Below are positions 32,968 through 43,384 of a stretch of DNA of 64,000 nucleotides, piece by piece. The notes under the pieces are model-generated. The model did not search any database, had not been told where the DNA came from, and was given only the letters and a program-made list of their open reading frames with translations. How positions within the stretch are numbered: position 1 is the stretch's first letter; each line of letters opens with the position of its first letter. The position numbers and the translations under genes are program-made. Source of the DNA: Anthoceros angustus (lineage: Eukaryota > Streptophyta > Anthocerotopsida > Anthocerotales > Anthocerotaceae); NCBI GenBank assembly GCA_010909165.1, contig VJWM01000106.1, positions 744,001-808,000 on the forward strand. The letters run 5' to 3'.

Positions 32968-34600
32968 TCACTTGTCACCAAGCTTCGGCTCGTTGTTGGT
33001 TTGCATCAGGTTGATTCTTCGGAGCATCCGAGTGTCCGAGTCTGGGGAGTTGGAGTTGGAGCCTGTCTCTGGCTCGGGTACAAGTGCCTTCAGCACCAGC
33101 ACCTCCCACTTTGCAGCTCCTAGGACATTGTACACCGGCGTGCTCCTGCCGCCTGCCGTGGTTTTCACAGAACACAAACTGAGACAACTTTTTTTCTCTC
33201 ACAGAACAACGACAGGGAAGAAGAAGGGCTTGCCTCCCAACCGCGCAGCCTTCAGATGCAGCCTGCCACTGCCTTGTGTGCCAGAGATGAGAAAACTGCA
33301 GGATGCTCAATGCCTGTCTGCAGCCACCACCCCTACGGAGGCCTTGCACCATATGGAATTTCCCAAGGCTTCTTGCATCCGGGATTCCAGAGCAGCCTTC
33401 TCCATTGCCTTACTGGATCGCACCACACAACCCTGTCAAACCCGAAAAACGGTCAGACAACACCAGCACAGCACAAAACTACAGCAGCACTTCCTACCTG
33501 CTGCACCGTTGGTATATGGGCACGTTTTCCGCCTCACCCGACCTGCACAGCACGCCCTGCACCATGTGTTGAGTCATGCGAGAGCTCAGACCTTCCATCA
33601 GCTCGCTCCCCATGCCCTATCCCCGGCCCAAGGACGGATGCTTGGATCGCACACACCTTCCACCACATTCCTAAAGCCCACAGCGAACATCATGCTCACA
33701 GCCAAACACCAGCGAAGGAACCACATTGCTGCAAACAGGATGACTAAGAGGGCATTCCTCACTTGACAGACAAGCTACGACAGAGAAGGGAGCCACCGAA
33801 GCTGTCGCTTCTAGCTCCCTACCTGGGGCTCTCAACCTCGCCAAACACACCAGAGGCCCAAGGGGCATGCGCTTTGCAAATTCTCATCGTGTCGATGTAC
33901 AATCTCTCTCCACAATTACACAGCATCTTCGTCCGCGAGCATCATATTTCGTTTTCCACTCGAGTAACGATGTCGATAAGACTTTTTAGGTTTCATCTTT
34001 GCCGTCACAGCATCTGGCCCTGGTCATTGCACAAGCTTGGCTGCATTGCCTCACCACCGACCTGCCTGGATAGGCATGCCTGGATCTTCAACACGCGCTT
34101 CAGTAGCAGCCCGAGTGTGGTGTCAGTTGCCATGTTCAGTTCTCCTGTTTCCTTCACTGAACAATTGAAATCATGAACCGAAGTTAGAATTTCCTTTGAT
34201 CCAGTGCAGCTCTGATGTTTTGAATCACCTCTTCCTCAACACATCTTGCATTGCAAATGTACAGCTCACCAGTAAACTTTCTGCGATTTTTCCTATGAAC
34301 TCCGCTCTCCAAGGTCTTTGCAAATGCTTGACTAGGTATGTCACCATTTGAAAAGTTCTCTTGCGTCTTCTTGTGTGAAACCAGAGTCTTGGACTGGACA
34401 TGTGCCAGCAGGCGACAGCTCAGCGCCTACTGTCCCTCGCCGCTTGTCAAATTTGCATGGAGGCTTTATGCTCCTGCTCCTAATTCTCTTGTTCTGCGTG
34501 GGTGAAGACTCGGACTGACTGTCTGTGCGTCGAGATGGCTGAGGCAAGAAGATTGTTGAAGGTTCTCAGCCCTGCGTACCGCAAACTGCAACTGGAGGGG
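32968..34600 (-). pseudogene. Broken duplicate of the COA1-like gene
   Basis: This aligns along its length with the COA1-like gene at 40,856-42,659. Three defects are visible. First, about 80 bp are missing near 33,525, removing the exon that encodes the membrane segment and its acceptor site (the good copy has 41,558-41,460). Second, the next exon has GACAGGCATTGAGC where the good copy has GACAGGCATTCAGC, giving a TGA at about 33,309. Third, the same exon lacks nine bases near 33,350. The last exon (33,177-32,968 region) is otherwise preserved (GGRSTPVYNVLGAAKWEVLV). The first exon near 34,605-34,480 still encodes a targeting-like peptide (LRYAGLRTFNNLLASAIS). Confidence 0.85.
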
Positions 34601-34609
34601 AGGAGCATT

Positions 34610-36930
34610 CACGGGCGCTGGCTTGGGACGGAAGGCGAAGCAAAGTACGATTCGACTGGCGAGCAACTGGATTCTGATGCCAAGAGCTCTTCCCAGCAGG
34701 CGAATCAAGACAGCCAGGATGATAAGCCGCGAGGACGGTATCGAGCGGTGCAGAGATGAAAAGGTGAATTTAATTCAAGAAAAATCTTTTAAATTCCACC
34801 GGCTTCACGACAGGACATTTGACTAGAAGTGTCGAGTAATTAAATGACAAGCCATAGATAACAACACTGGGGCTAGGAGCCCCGGGATTGCACACGTCTA
34901 GTAGAAGAAGCATTCATTCAACAATGCCAAGGCACCAACCGGTCTACGAAACAATTCGGATAAAATAGCATCGAATATATGAGAATCCCTTCCTCCATTT
35001 CCTGAGGTACAAGCCACGAGTGTAGGAAATAGGAGGTAGGTTGAAGATTAAGAAAAGTCTTCACCCCTGGCAATCTATGCAAGTCTCTCACATGCATAAC
35101 GAAAAACTAATCCACATACTTTCGGCTGCAAGAACGGCCAGCTGCAGTTTCCTATGGTTTTTTGTGTTGCATTCAAACTAGCATTCGCTACACGCTGGTG
35201 GTAGTAAAGAGTACCGTCAGTGTTAAGTAACAGAAGATAAATACTTATGGGGCTCGCTATGGACCTCTAGAGCCGCTCCCATTAAGAGAGGTGTCTCAAT
35301 TGGATTTTTCACAATTTAAAATATAAATATACCATAAATTAAAAAATCAAAATTAAGAAAAAAAATCAGATTTCAGTTATAAGGTTATGTTATGGCCGGG
35401 TTTCTCAAACGGTTTTGCTTTCACTTCTAACGAGACATTGACAATTAGGTTAGGGGTGTGAGGAGATACCTTGGGCACCCTGTAAAGTAGTATTGTATTT
35501 TAAATTCTATGGCAATTCACACACGAGCAAGCCAAGTGCTTGCCTTCCTAGCCCTTTGTCTCGTCCCCTAGGCCATTCCCGTTTGAATCACGTTTGATGA
35601 TTTATAAAATTGAAAAAGGGTTTCAAACTATAACCTTCTATCTAAGCCCCGGGACAAGAAATGACTCATCGTCCGCGAAGAGCACATTATACTTATGAGA
35701 AAGAGTGAGGAATATACTTTGCCAGATCGGTGCACAGGGTCATAAAATCCATCCCTTCCTGGAGCAATGCCTTGATCAGCTTCTCTTTCCTATTCAGGGC
35801 CACAAGGTGAGCGCGAAAGCCGTACAGATTCAGCAATCCAGCTGATGCTCAGTTTCAGTAGGCTCGAGTGGGTCATCCTCCTCCTCTATTTTTGGGCCGA
35901 AAGTCCAAGCCACATCCTCTTCCCACGTGTGGGCCAACACAAGCGGAGGAATCACGTCCAGAACTCCAAAGGCCCTCAAGGCCAAGAGCAAGTTGAATCT
36001 TCAAGTACCAAGCCACATCAGGTTTTGAACAATGTATTTCTCATTGTGACTCTACTTTGTTGTAGATAGTTGTGCCTTCCACCTAGTGTATCATCCGTAA
36101 ACTGACCCGCGTATGTAGATGCACATATTTGTTTGCCAGAATTGCTGATGCACATTCATGTGCCCCATCATAGTATACCTATTTGTCTGCATTCACCATG
36201 TCCATTTTGCCGGATCTATACAGAAGTATGCATACCATCAGTATGAGCCTGTGTATTTGTATTAACCTTGACATGCTCGTATGTGTGTGCATAAGTTTGC
36301 GTGACCCCCGGGGTCATGAGCAAACTTAACAATTAAGCACCCCCGGCGGGACTTGCTTGTATTTGCGCAAACCTAGCATTTTGATGATTCCACCTTGCTT
36401 GGATGTTCCTAATCGTCTGCCTTTCTAACCTATCAAGCAAGTCCACCAATCAGCATCCTTTGTGATTATTGGAGAGTAGAAAGGATGAGGGTCTTTTTAT
36501 ATCTTATTGCCGTCCTAACTTATTCTCATAATGTTCATATGGAATCCCCATAAGCGATTCCCAAACCACCCATCTCATGTGGGCTATGTAGTGCTCGCCG
36601 TGCTATTGAAGCTTTGTTCTAGGCTACACACACCAAGTATATCGAGCTCAACAATAGAAGATAGGGGGTAAAGATAGTTTAGCTTAGAAAGTAGGAAGGA
36701 TAACGTTCGTGGATTCATCTAAAGCCAAGATGCTTAGGCAGGGACCTGTCCAAAGTTCTGTCCTTCTAATAATGGATCTCCTCATGAAGATTATGATGAG
36801 CACTTATGGTCATTCTGCAGTAGGGTTCTCAAGACTCGCAAACGGGAAACCAAGAAAAAGAACATCAAGCTATGCTCGACCTTCTTCCATGGAGGAGGAG
36901 AGGCTTGGTTCCAAAAACTTGAAGATGCTA
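34610..36930. other. AT-rich region, no gene recognised
   Basis: From about 34,770 the base composition changes to AT-rich, with long A/T runs near 35,320-35,370. Part of 34,840-35,030 is repeated at 40,190-40,410. Short open frames at 35,845-36,069 and 36,709-36,933 have no domain I recognise. The region probably consists of old retrotransposon DNA. Confidence 0.45.
34840..35030 (+). repeat. Direct repeat R, left copy (right copy 40,190-40,410)
   Basis: Both copies share the series GGATTGC(A/G)CAC, TTCATTCAACAATGCC, CTACGAAAC(A/C)ATTCGGA and ATAGCATCGAATATAT, with about 75-80% similarity by eye. They are in the same orientation and flank the AT-rich block between the two COA1-like copies. 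They could be two insertions of one element or part of the same segmental duplication. Confidence 0.6.
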
Positions 36931-36939
36931 TAGCATGAG

Positions 36940-37172
36940 TTCTGTGACGAAGGAGGAAAGAAGTATGATTTAGAGAAGGGTGATTGGGTGCTTCGTGTGA
37001 ACATGAAAAGATATCTAAAGAGGAGTCTGCTAGTAAATTGAAGCTGCAATGGGAGGGCCCATTCCTAGTCAAAGAAGTGCATAACTCTGGTGCTGTTACC
37101 ATTTTGGTGCCCCCATTGTTTGAACGGATAAAAATATCAGGTGGTTCGCATTTCAAGAGATTTTACTGCTGA
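36940..37172 (+). pseudogene. Ty3/Gypsy integrase C-terminal fragment
   Basis: The reading YDLEKGDWVLRVNMKRYLK, followed after a one-base frame change by SKLKLQWEGPFLVKEVHNSG and ISGGSHFKRFYC, matches the Gypsy integrase tail pattern (GD.Vl…KL…weGPf.v.e…Ga…LkryY). Only this tail is preserved. Confidence 0.7.
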
Positions 37173-37179
37173 TCCGAGT

Positions 37180-39590
37180 GTGTGACTAGTGATGTGTGTG
37201 TAGAAGCATATGTTATTTTTGCATAAATGCTTGCTAGGTTAGGGTGATGTGCTCCACATGTTGAGTAGTGACATGTTTGGCTTATGGAACATACATCATA
37301 GGTAAGTGTTGAGGCCAATGATACGCTCTCGAGGCATCTGACATAAGATGCCTTGCTGGGCTTTAGGTTTTTGAACTTGATGTTTTAATGTGTGAGTTGT
37401 GTAGTCCTGATTTTCTTCTTATCTAGAGTCATCCAGTATAAGTAAGTGTTCCTGAGGCTTCACTATCAAGGATCTATGTGCATGTTTTTTAAGGATGGGT
37501 TGGTTCCTTGTGGGTTATCTTTGGTAGGAATGGCTGCCCAATAGGATTATATAACTTGTGAGCTAGTGGTTGGATAGAGTTTGCTACCTAATGAAATCTC
37601 TTCCCTCCAAACTTTGGTTGAAAATCAAAACTTGAGGTTTAGAAGACTAGACCAGATGACCAAATCAAGGTTTAACTTCTTGGATGCACAAAGATGGTGT
37701 TGGTCAATACTCCCTCCCCCTTCCCTTCTTCAGCCACCAAAAAGGGATCATCGGCCCCATTTCCGGATCCTTGGTGAGACGGGATCTATTGCACATCTAC
37801 TAATCTAAGGCTGCATAGTAAAGTAGAAAGAGAGGAGAAAAAGGTTAAACCTTGGTAGCCATGGCTAGCTTGGGGAGGTAACGAGTCAAAGAGACCAAGG
37901 TGCTATGTAAGGTGATCACGCAAATAGAGGGCAAGAGGAGTAGAGAGAATGACAATCATCAAAGGTAGAGGCTAAGCATAGGACAGGAAAGGAAGAAAGT
38001 ATGAGCTAGAAGCAGCTGGATAGATGACTCAATAGCTGCTAGGGTTTGTGTCTTATGGCTTCAAAATACCTACTTTGATCAACACAAGATACTTCGTGCT
38101 CAGACCGGCTGACGTGGCTATGAATGTGTCTCTGTTCGTGCTGCATTTTTTGTCTGGATGCCTCATATTAGACGCATGTACTAGAATCGTCGTCCGTTGG
38201 GATACTGACTCAAGGTCGTGCTTAGGTGAAGCATCTGACTGCATCTTGCGTAGCTCTAACTGCACTTTGTGAGACTAAGATCGATGTTTGACACATGTAG
38301 CAAGGAATGACGGTGGCCATGTGAGGACGACGTACGTCTAGGACAAGTGCAGGTTGAATGACAGAAAATGGGTGGTGTATTGTCTGTTTGGCTTCACTTG
38401 GCGGTCTGTTGGGCACAAGATTGCATGTGAATGGCTTCTGGGGATAGCATGCATGTGACGACCTGCAGATGGATATGGTGCTACCTGGATGCTCGCTTAA
38501 GCTTGCGGCTGAGACATGGACCTAGTTTTGCGAACGTTGCTACGGATGCTCGCTTAAGCTTGCGGCTGAGACATGGACCTAGTTTTGCGTAACGCGTTGC
38601 TACCACGGATGGATGTGCTTGCTGTTGACTGGATTGCAGGATCGCACTCGAATATTGGGAGTCCGCTGAAGGCAAGGGTCTCTTTTGGACGCAGTTTTTG
38701 ATCGGACGGGTTGGGCGACTGCTGGTTTTGCTGCTTCCTGCTACCATCGCTCATGGATTGCCTGCTGGGAACAATATTAATGACCATCTGGTTTGAGGGT
38801 TTTGCTGTTGCCTACCTGTGCGTGGAGCCATACAAGTGGCGCCTGCAAGTGGTGCTGCAAGCGACCTAATGTTTTTGCTACCACGATGGCTATTTGCTAT
38901 TGATTGCTGGAAATTGGTGTTGAGTGGTGCATAGCACGATGTGTTTCTACGGCTAGTGGATGCTGGATATGCAGGCTGGGTGGATCAAGACGGGGGCTGG
39001 TTTGCTTCCTGATTGATTCAATATAGGCTATCTAAATACATACCAACCGGCTGACGGGGGAAACAGCCAGACACACTGCATGCCTTTACATAATCATTTG
39101 TGTGCATGCTACAAATGTGATATATTATTACCAAGGAGGGCTGGGCATATGCTAGATCTCTCACAAACGGGGGCTGCTTATGGAATAGGAGATCTATGGT
39201 CTGAACTTCTGAAAATCCTTCCATGGGATTCTGGACTTTAAAATTTATCGCTGAATATCAGCTTTGCTTGAAATGACCTGGCTATATCAAGCAGCTTGCA
39301 TTTATGCGATGTAGTCTAGGAAATCTATCCACATGCCTTGCAGAGGCCTCCAAGTGGAAGAGAGGTCTTAAACTGACTGGCATATTATGACCGTCACAAT
39401 TTCTAGTGTACCACAGAGACGTTTGATAGATATATGAAAGTACTTATAGAATCATCTAAATGTAGTATTTTCAACTAGACAAAAGGAGGCTTAGTCGAAT
39501 CCGAGGCTCCATAAGTAAGATGTGGAGTAGAGTCCTTGGGAATTAATGGAGAGATCTTCAACAACAAACAACTAAACTTCAGGCTTGGTT
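37180..39590. other. AT-rich intergenic DNA with retroelement debris
   Basis: No gene is recognised. The only structured feature is the 57-bp repeat at 38,487-38,612. Sequence between 38,040 and 38,480 is less AT-rich but has no convincing coding frame. Confidence 0.45.
38487..38612. repeat. 57-bp direct repeat, two copies
   Basis: GGATGCTCGCTTAAGCTTGC begins at 38,487 and again at 38,544. The second copy has three short insertions (T, CG, CAC) near 38,590-38,606. The repeat overlaps no recognised gene. Confidence 0.85.
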
Positions 39591-39591
39591 A

Positions 39592-39831
39592 GTGCACCTG
39601 CACTTCACCGACAAGAGCTACGAGATCATAAGCTTGTGTAAGGTGGTTGCCCCCTTTCTAGCAATTTTGAAAAAAGATGTTTCTTGGTTTAGATGGACAA
39701 AGACTTGTGAAGGATCTTGGGAAGTGTTGAGGAATTTTCAGGTTTCTAAAGTTGTTTGCAAGGAAATTGTGACCACTGTGAACAGAGCACTATCCGATGG
39801 TGAAAACCCCATTTTTTATGTTGTACATTAA
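39592..39831 (+). pseudogene. Ty3/Gypsy RT-RNase H linker fragment
   Basis: The open frame contains IISLCKVVAPFLAILKKDVS, then WFRWTKTCEGSWEVLRN. This matches the Gypsy segment 'i..fs.ia.PL..LlkKd..f.W...c..af..lK' that joins reverse transcriptase to RNase H. It is downstream of, and in the opposite order to, the integrase tail at 36.9 kb, so two damaged elements or a rearrangement are present. Confidence 0.6.
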
Positions 39832-40482
39832 TGGGGGTGAGATCGAGGTCCCAATAATGCACGAACCTCATTCATAGAGTTCCCAGTTAGGGAGGGCCGA
39901 TTGTACTTGCAAGGTGAAGGACCAAGCTAACCACTAACAGTATAATCTAGAGATTAAGGGCAACTTAGAAACTAACCTTTACTTATCTATAATTATCTTC
40001 AGTTCATGTTACATAGCTCCAAAGTTACAATTTAATGGTTAGATCGGTTCATTTTAAAAAGGAGATCAGAAATAAAATAAAAAAAGGAAAGAATTGTAGG
40101 TGTACAAGTAGGTCTGTATACATAATTTAATTAAATTATCCAATTTTGTTAAAACTTTGATGAGAAACGTCCAGTCATTAAATGAGCATGATAAGACTAA
40201 AACGACCATAGCTAGCAGCCATAGGCTTGGGAGCCAAGGATTGCGCACTTGTCTAGGAGAACAGGCTTTCATTCAACAATGCCTAGGAACCTTAACCGTT
40301 CTACGAAACCATTCGGAATCAATAGCATCGAATATATCACAATATATCAGAATCTCCTCCTGCATTTCTTTTCCTGGAGGTACAACTAATAAAGAAATTC
40401 GCGAGTGCGGAAATTGGTCACATGCATATATCCACACGAACTCACGAACTAGCAATAGAGCCAGTTAAACATCGCTTCAGTG

Positions 40483-40671
40483 TCACTGACGGTCCTTGGT
40501 CGCTTCAGTGAACTGATAGAGCCAATTAAACATCGCTTTGATGGCCCCGGACTCGCCAGACACTAACTCGCGAATCCCTTCCATGTAAAAATTGCTTCTC
40601 GGATCGTACATGTCCCGGTACAGCGCCGTGATACCGAGACACCCTACCAGGAGAAAGACGTGACCCACCAT
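40483..40671 (-). CDS. Hypothetical 62-residue frame with one membrane segment
   Basis: The frame reads MVGHVFLLVGCLGITALYRD, then MYDPRSNFYMEGIRELVSGE and FNWLYQFTEATKDRQ. It looks more protein-like than its surroundings: one N-terminal hydrophobic helix and then a balanced soluble part. It could be a small protein, or a last exon of a gene whose upstream exons I cannot see. It lies 185 bp downstream of the COA1-like stop on the same strand. No family is recognised. Confidence 0.35.
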   Translation of the reverse strand: MVGHVFLLVGCLGITALYRDMYDPRSNFYMEGIRELVSGESGAIKAMFNWLYQFTEATKDRQ

Positions 40672-40855
40672 CCGTAAGATGTTGAACCATCTTCAATTCG
40701 GCATGGAGATCAACCTGGCTACCCCAAAACTACACCCACCAGCGAGAGAACAAACAATCTCTGCAGTCCGCCAGACTATCAGGAGCTGAGAGTCCTCTTG
40801 GAGTGAAGAGATTTACATTCGGGAGTCTTCTGCGAGAATCGGCTCAGAGGATTGC

Positions 40856-42659
40856 CTACACTTCCCGGACGGCGGTTATCTCACAGGGAGAGTGATTCTC
40901 GCCCACTCGCTTGTCACCAAGCTTCGGCTCGTCGTTGGTTTGCATCAGGTTGATTCTTCGGAGCATCCGAGTGTCCGAGTCTGGGGAGTTGGAGTCGGAG
41001 CCTGTCTCTGGCTCGGGTACAAGTGCCTCCAGTACCAGCACTTCCCACTTTCCAGCTCCTAGGACATTGTACACCAGCGTGCTCCTGCCCCCTGCCGTGG
41101 TTTTCACAGAACGCAAACTGAGACAACTTTTTTTTTTCTCACCGGACAACGGCAGGGAAGAAGACGGGCAACATAACTTACCTCCCAACCGCACAGCCTT
41201 CAGATGCAGCCTGCCACTGCCTTGTGTGCCAGAGATGGGAAAGCTGCAGGATGCTGAATGCCTGTCTGGGGCCACCCCTAGGGAGGCCCTGTACCATGAG
41301 CCGCTTTGGATGGAATCTCCTAAGGCTTCTTGCATCCGGGGATCCAAAGCAGCCTTCTCCATTGCCTTACTGGATCACACCACACAAGCTTGTCAAACCC
41401 GCTTGAAAAACGGTCAGACAGACACCAGCACAGCAGAAAACTACAGCAGCACTTCCTACCTGCTGCACCGTTGGTATATGAGCACGTCGTCCAGAGCACT
41501 GGCAGCAACGCCGCACGTGGCTGCCATCAACACGAGCGCGCCTGCCCGCCTCCCATACCTGTGGAAGACGCCACCCTCTTCCGCCTCACCCGACCTGCAT
41601 AGCACGCCCTGCACAATGTGTTGAGTCATGCGAGAGCTCAGACCTTCCATCAGCTCGCTCCCGACGCCCTATCCCCAGCCCTAGGACGCAGGCTTGGATC
41701 GCACACACCTTGCACCACATTCCTAAAGCCCACAGCGAACATCATGCTCACAGCCAAACACCAGCGAAGGATGCACTTTGCAGCAAACAGGATGATCCAG
41801 AGGGCCGTCCTCACCTGACAGACAAGCTACGAGAGCAGGGGGGCACCCGACCTGTCGCTTCTAGCTCCCGACCTGGGACTCTCAACCTCGCCAACACACC
41901 AGAGGCCCATGGCGCATGCGCTTTGCAGATTCTCATCGTGCCAATGTACAATCTCCACAGTTACACATCCCCTTCGCCAGCGAACATCATATTTCCTTTT
42001 CCACTCGAGTAAGGGTGTCGAGGAGACCTTTTAGGTTTCATCTTTGCCATCACGGCATCAGGCCCTGGTCATTGCACAAGCTTGGCTGCATTGCCTCACT
42101 ACCGATCTCTGCCTGGATTGGCTTGCCTAGAGCGTCAACACGCACTTCAGTAGCAGCCCGAGTGTGGGGTCAGTTGACATGTTCAGGTCTTCTGTTTCCT
42201 TCACTGAACAATTGAAACATGAACCGAAGTTAGAAATTTGTATGATTCAGTGCAGCTCTGATGTTCTGAATCAACCCTCTTCCTCACCACATCCTGCGTT
42301 GCAAATCTACAGCTCAGCAGTAAAGAGGATCCCGCAATTTTTCCTATGAACTCCGCTCTCCAAGGTCTTTGCAAATGCTTAACTATGTCTGTCACCAGTT
42401 GGAAACACTCTTTGCGTCTTCTCGTGTGAAACCGGAGTCCCACGGACTGGACAGATGGCACCAGGCGACAGCTCTGTGTCCCTCGCCACTTGTCAAAGTT
42501 GCATGGAGGCTTTATGCTCCTACTCTTACCTTCTTTCGTTCTGCGTGGCTGAAGACTCTGACTGTCTGACTGTCTGTGCGTCGAGATGGCTGAGGCAAGA
42601 AGATTGGTGAAGGTTCTCAGCCCTGCGTGCCGGAGGCTGCAACTGGAGGGGAGGAGCAT
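40856..42659 (-). CDS. COA1-like cytochrome c oxidase assembly protein (mitochondrial)
   Basis: Exons I can place: 42,659-42,530 (MLLPSSCSLRHAGLRTFTNL…, an Arg/Ser/Leu-rich presequence), probably a short exon near 42,452-42,400, then 41,558-41,460 (YGRRAGALVLMAATCGVAAS…, one membrane helix ending YQRCSS), 41,369-41,182 and 41,091-40,856. The last three join in frame at GT-AG introns of 90 nt each. The conserved core reads CSSKAMEKAALDPRMQEALG, GSWYRASLGVAPDRHSASCS, FPISGTQGSGRLHLKAVRLG and then KWEVLVLEALVPEP. This is the pattern of the plant Coa1 family: CSSKAMEKA, a G-x-WY motif, FPVSGPQGSG, and LKAVR followed by the W-(E/D)-x-L strand. Coa1 helps early assembly of COX1 in the mitochondrial inner membrane. 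A broken duplicate lies 8 kb away. Uncertain points are exon 2 and the long polar C-terminus. Confidence 0.75.
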
Positions 42660-42933
42660 TCACGGGCGCTGGCTTGGGACGGAAGCCGAAGCAAAGTACG
42701 ATTCGACTGGCGAGCGAGTAAATTCTGACGCCAAAAGCTCTTCCCAGCAGGCGAATCAAGACAGCCGGGATGATAAGCCGCGAGGAGGGTATGGAGCGGT
42801 GCAAGGGAACCCGCAGGAGGTGGCACAGGAGTCTCATCAGACATGGGCGAAGCAGGAGGAAGATCGCGGCGAAAGCTTAGAGGAAACCGGTTTCGACATC
42901 TCCAAGAGGACCAAGCCTTCAGGGGATGAATGA
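42586..42933 (+). CDS. Uncertain 115-residue frame, antisense to COA1-like exon 1
   Basis: It starts ATGGCTGAGGCAAGAAG and reads MAEARRLVKVLSPACRRLQL, RSIHGRWLGTEAEAKYDSTG and a polar Gln/Glu-rich tail. The duplicate at 34,535-34,759 keeps the same start and reads MAEARRLLKVLSPAYRKLQL with later replacements that are mostly conservative. It overlaps exon 1 of the COA1-like gene on the other strand, so conservation may simply reflect that exon. It could also be a separate divergently transcribed small gene. No family is recognised. Confidence 0.3.
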   Translation: MAEARRLVKVLSPACRRLQLEGRSIHGRWLGTEAEAKYDSTGERVNSDAKSSSQQANQDSRDDKPRGGYGAVQGNPQEVAQESHQTWAKQEEDRGESLEETGFDISKRTKPSGDE

Positions 42934-43384
42934 GCCTTACACAAATTGCTATTGTTCTTCCAGCTTGTTCCGGCTTCACATCGCTGAGGTCGCACTTGCA
43001 TTTGGAGAAGAAACGGCAAAGGTCGAGGTTGCATATCGCTGAGGTAGCAGTTGCTTTTGGAGAAGACACGGCAATGGTCGAAGCTCCCATGTATACATTC
43101 ACAGCCGAAGCTATTTAAGTAAAAATTTGCGCGTTTTCCGGTTCCTGTGAGGCACCGCTTGTGTTTTCCAGTCCCCCACGGGAACTGGCTGTGTATTTAT
43201 GAATGATTATCCTCGAGCAAAATTGTCTGTACAAGGGCTTGCTGCTGCTCCTAACTGCCTGGTTCGATGCAAGGTTACAGGGACGGTGCCCGTCTCCTGT
43301 TCTGCCTTCCACGAAGCAGCAATTCTAACCGACAGCAGTGCACCTTTACCTTGCTGCTACTCCTTTACCTTGCTGCAAGTCAAG
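42934..43384. other. Gap between COA1-like and CHLG; no gene seen
   Basis: This should contain the promoter of the COA1-like gene and the 3' UTR of CHLG. A 30-bp motif with TCGCTGAGGT is repeated at about 42,980 and 43,037 (about 57 bp apart). TTGCTGCTACTCCTTTACCTT is repeated at 43,350-43,375. No other structure is seen. Confidence 0.5.
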
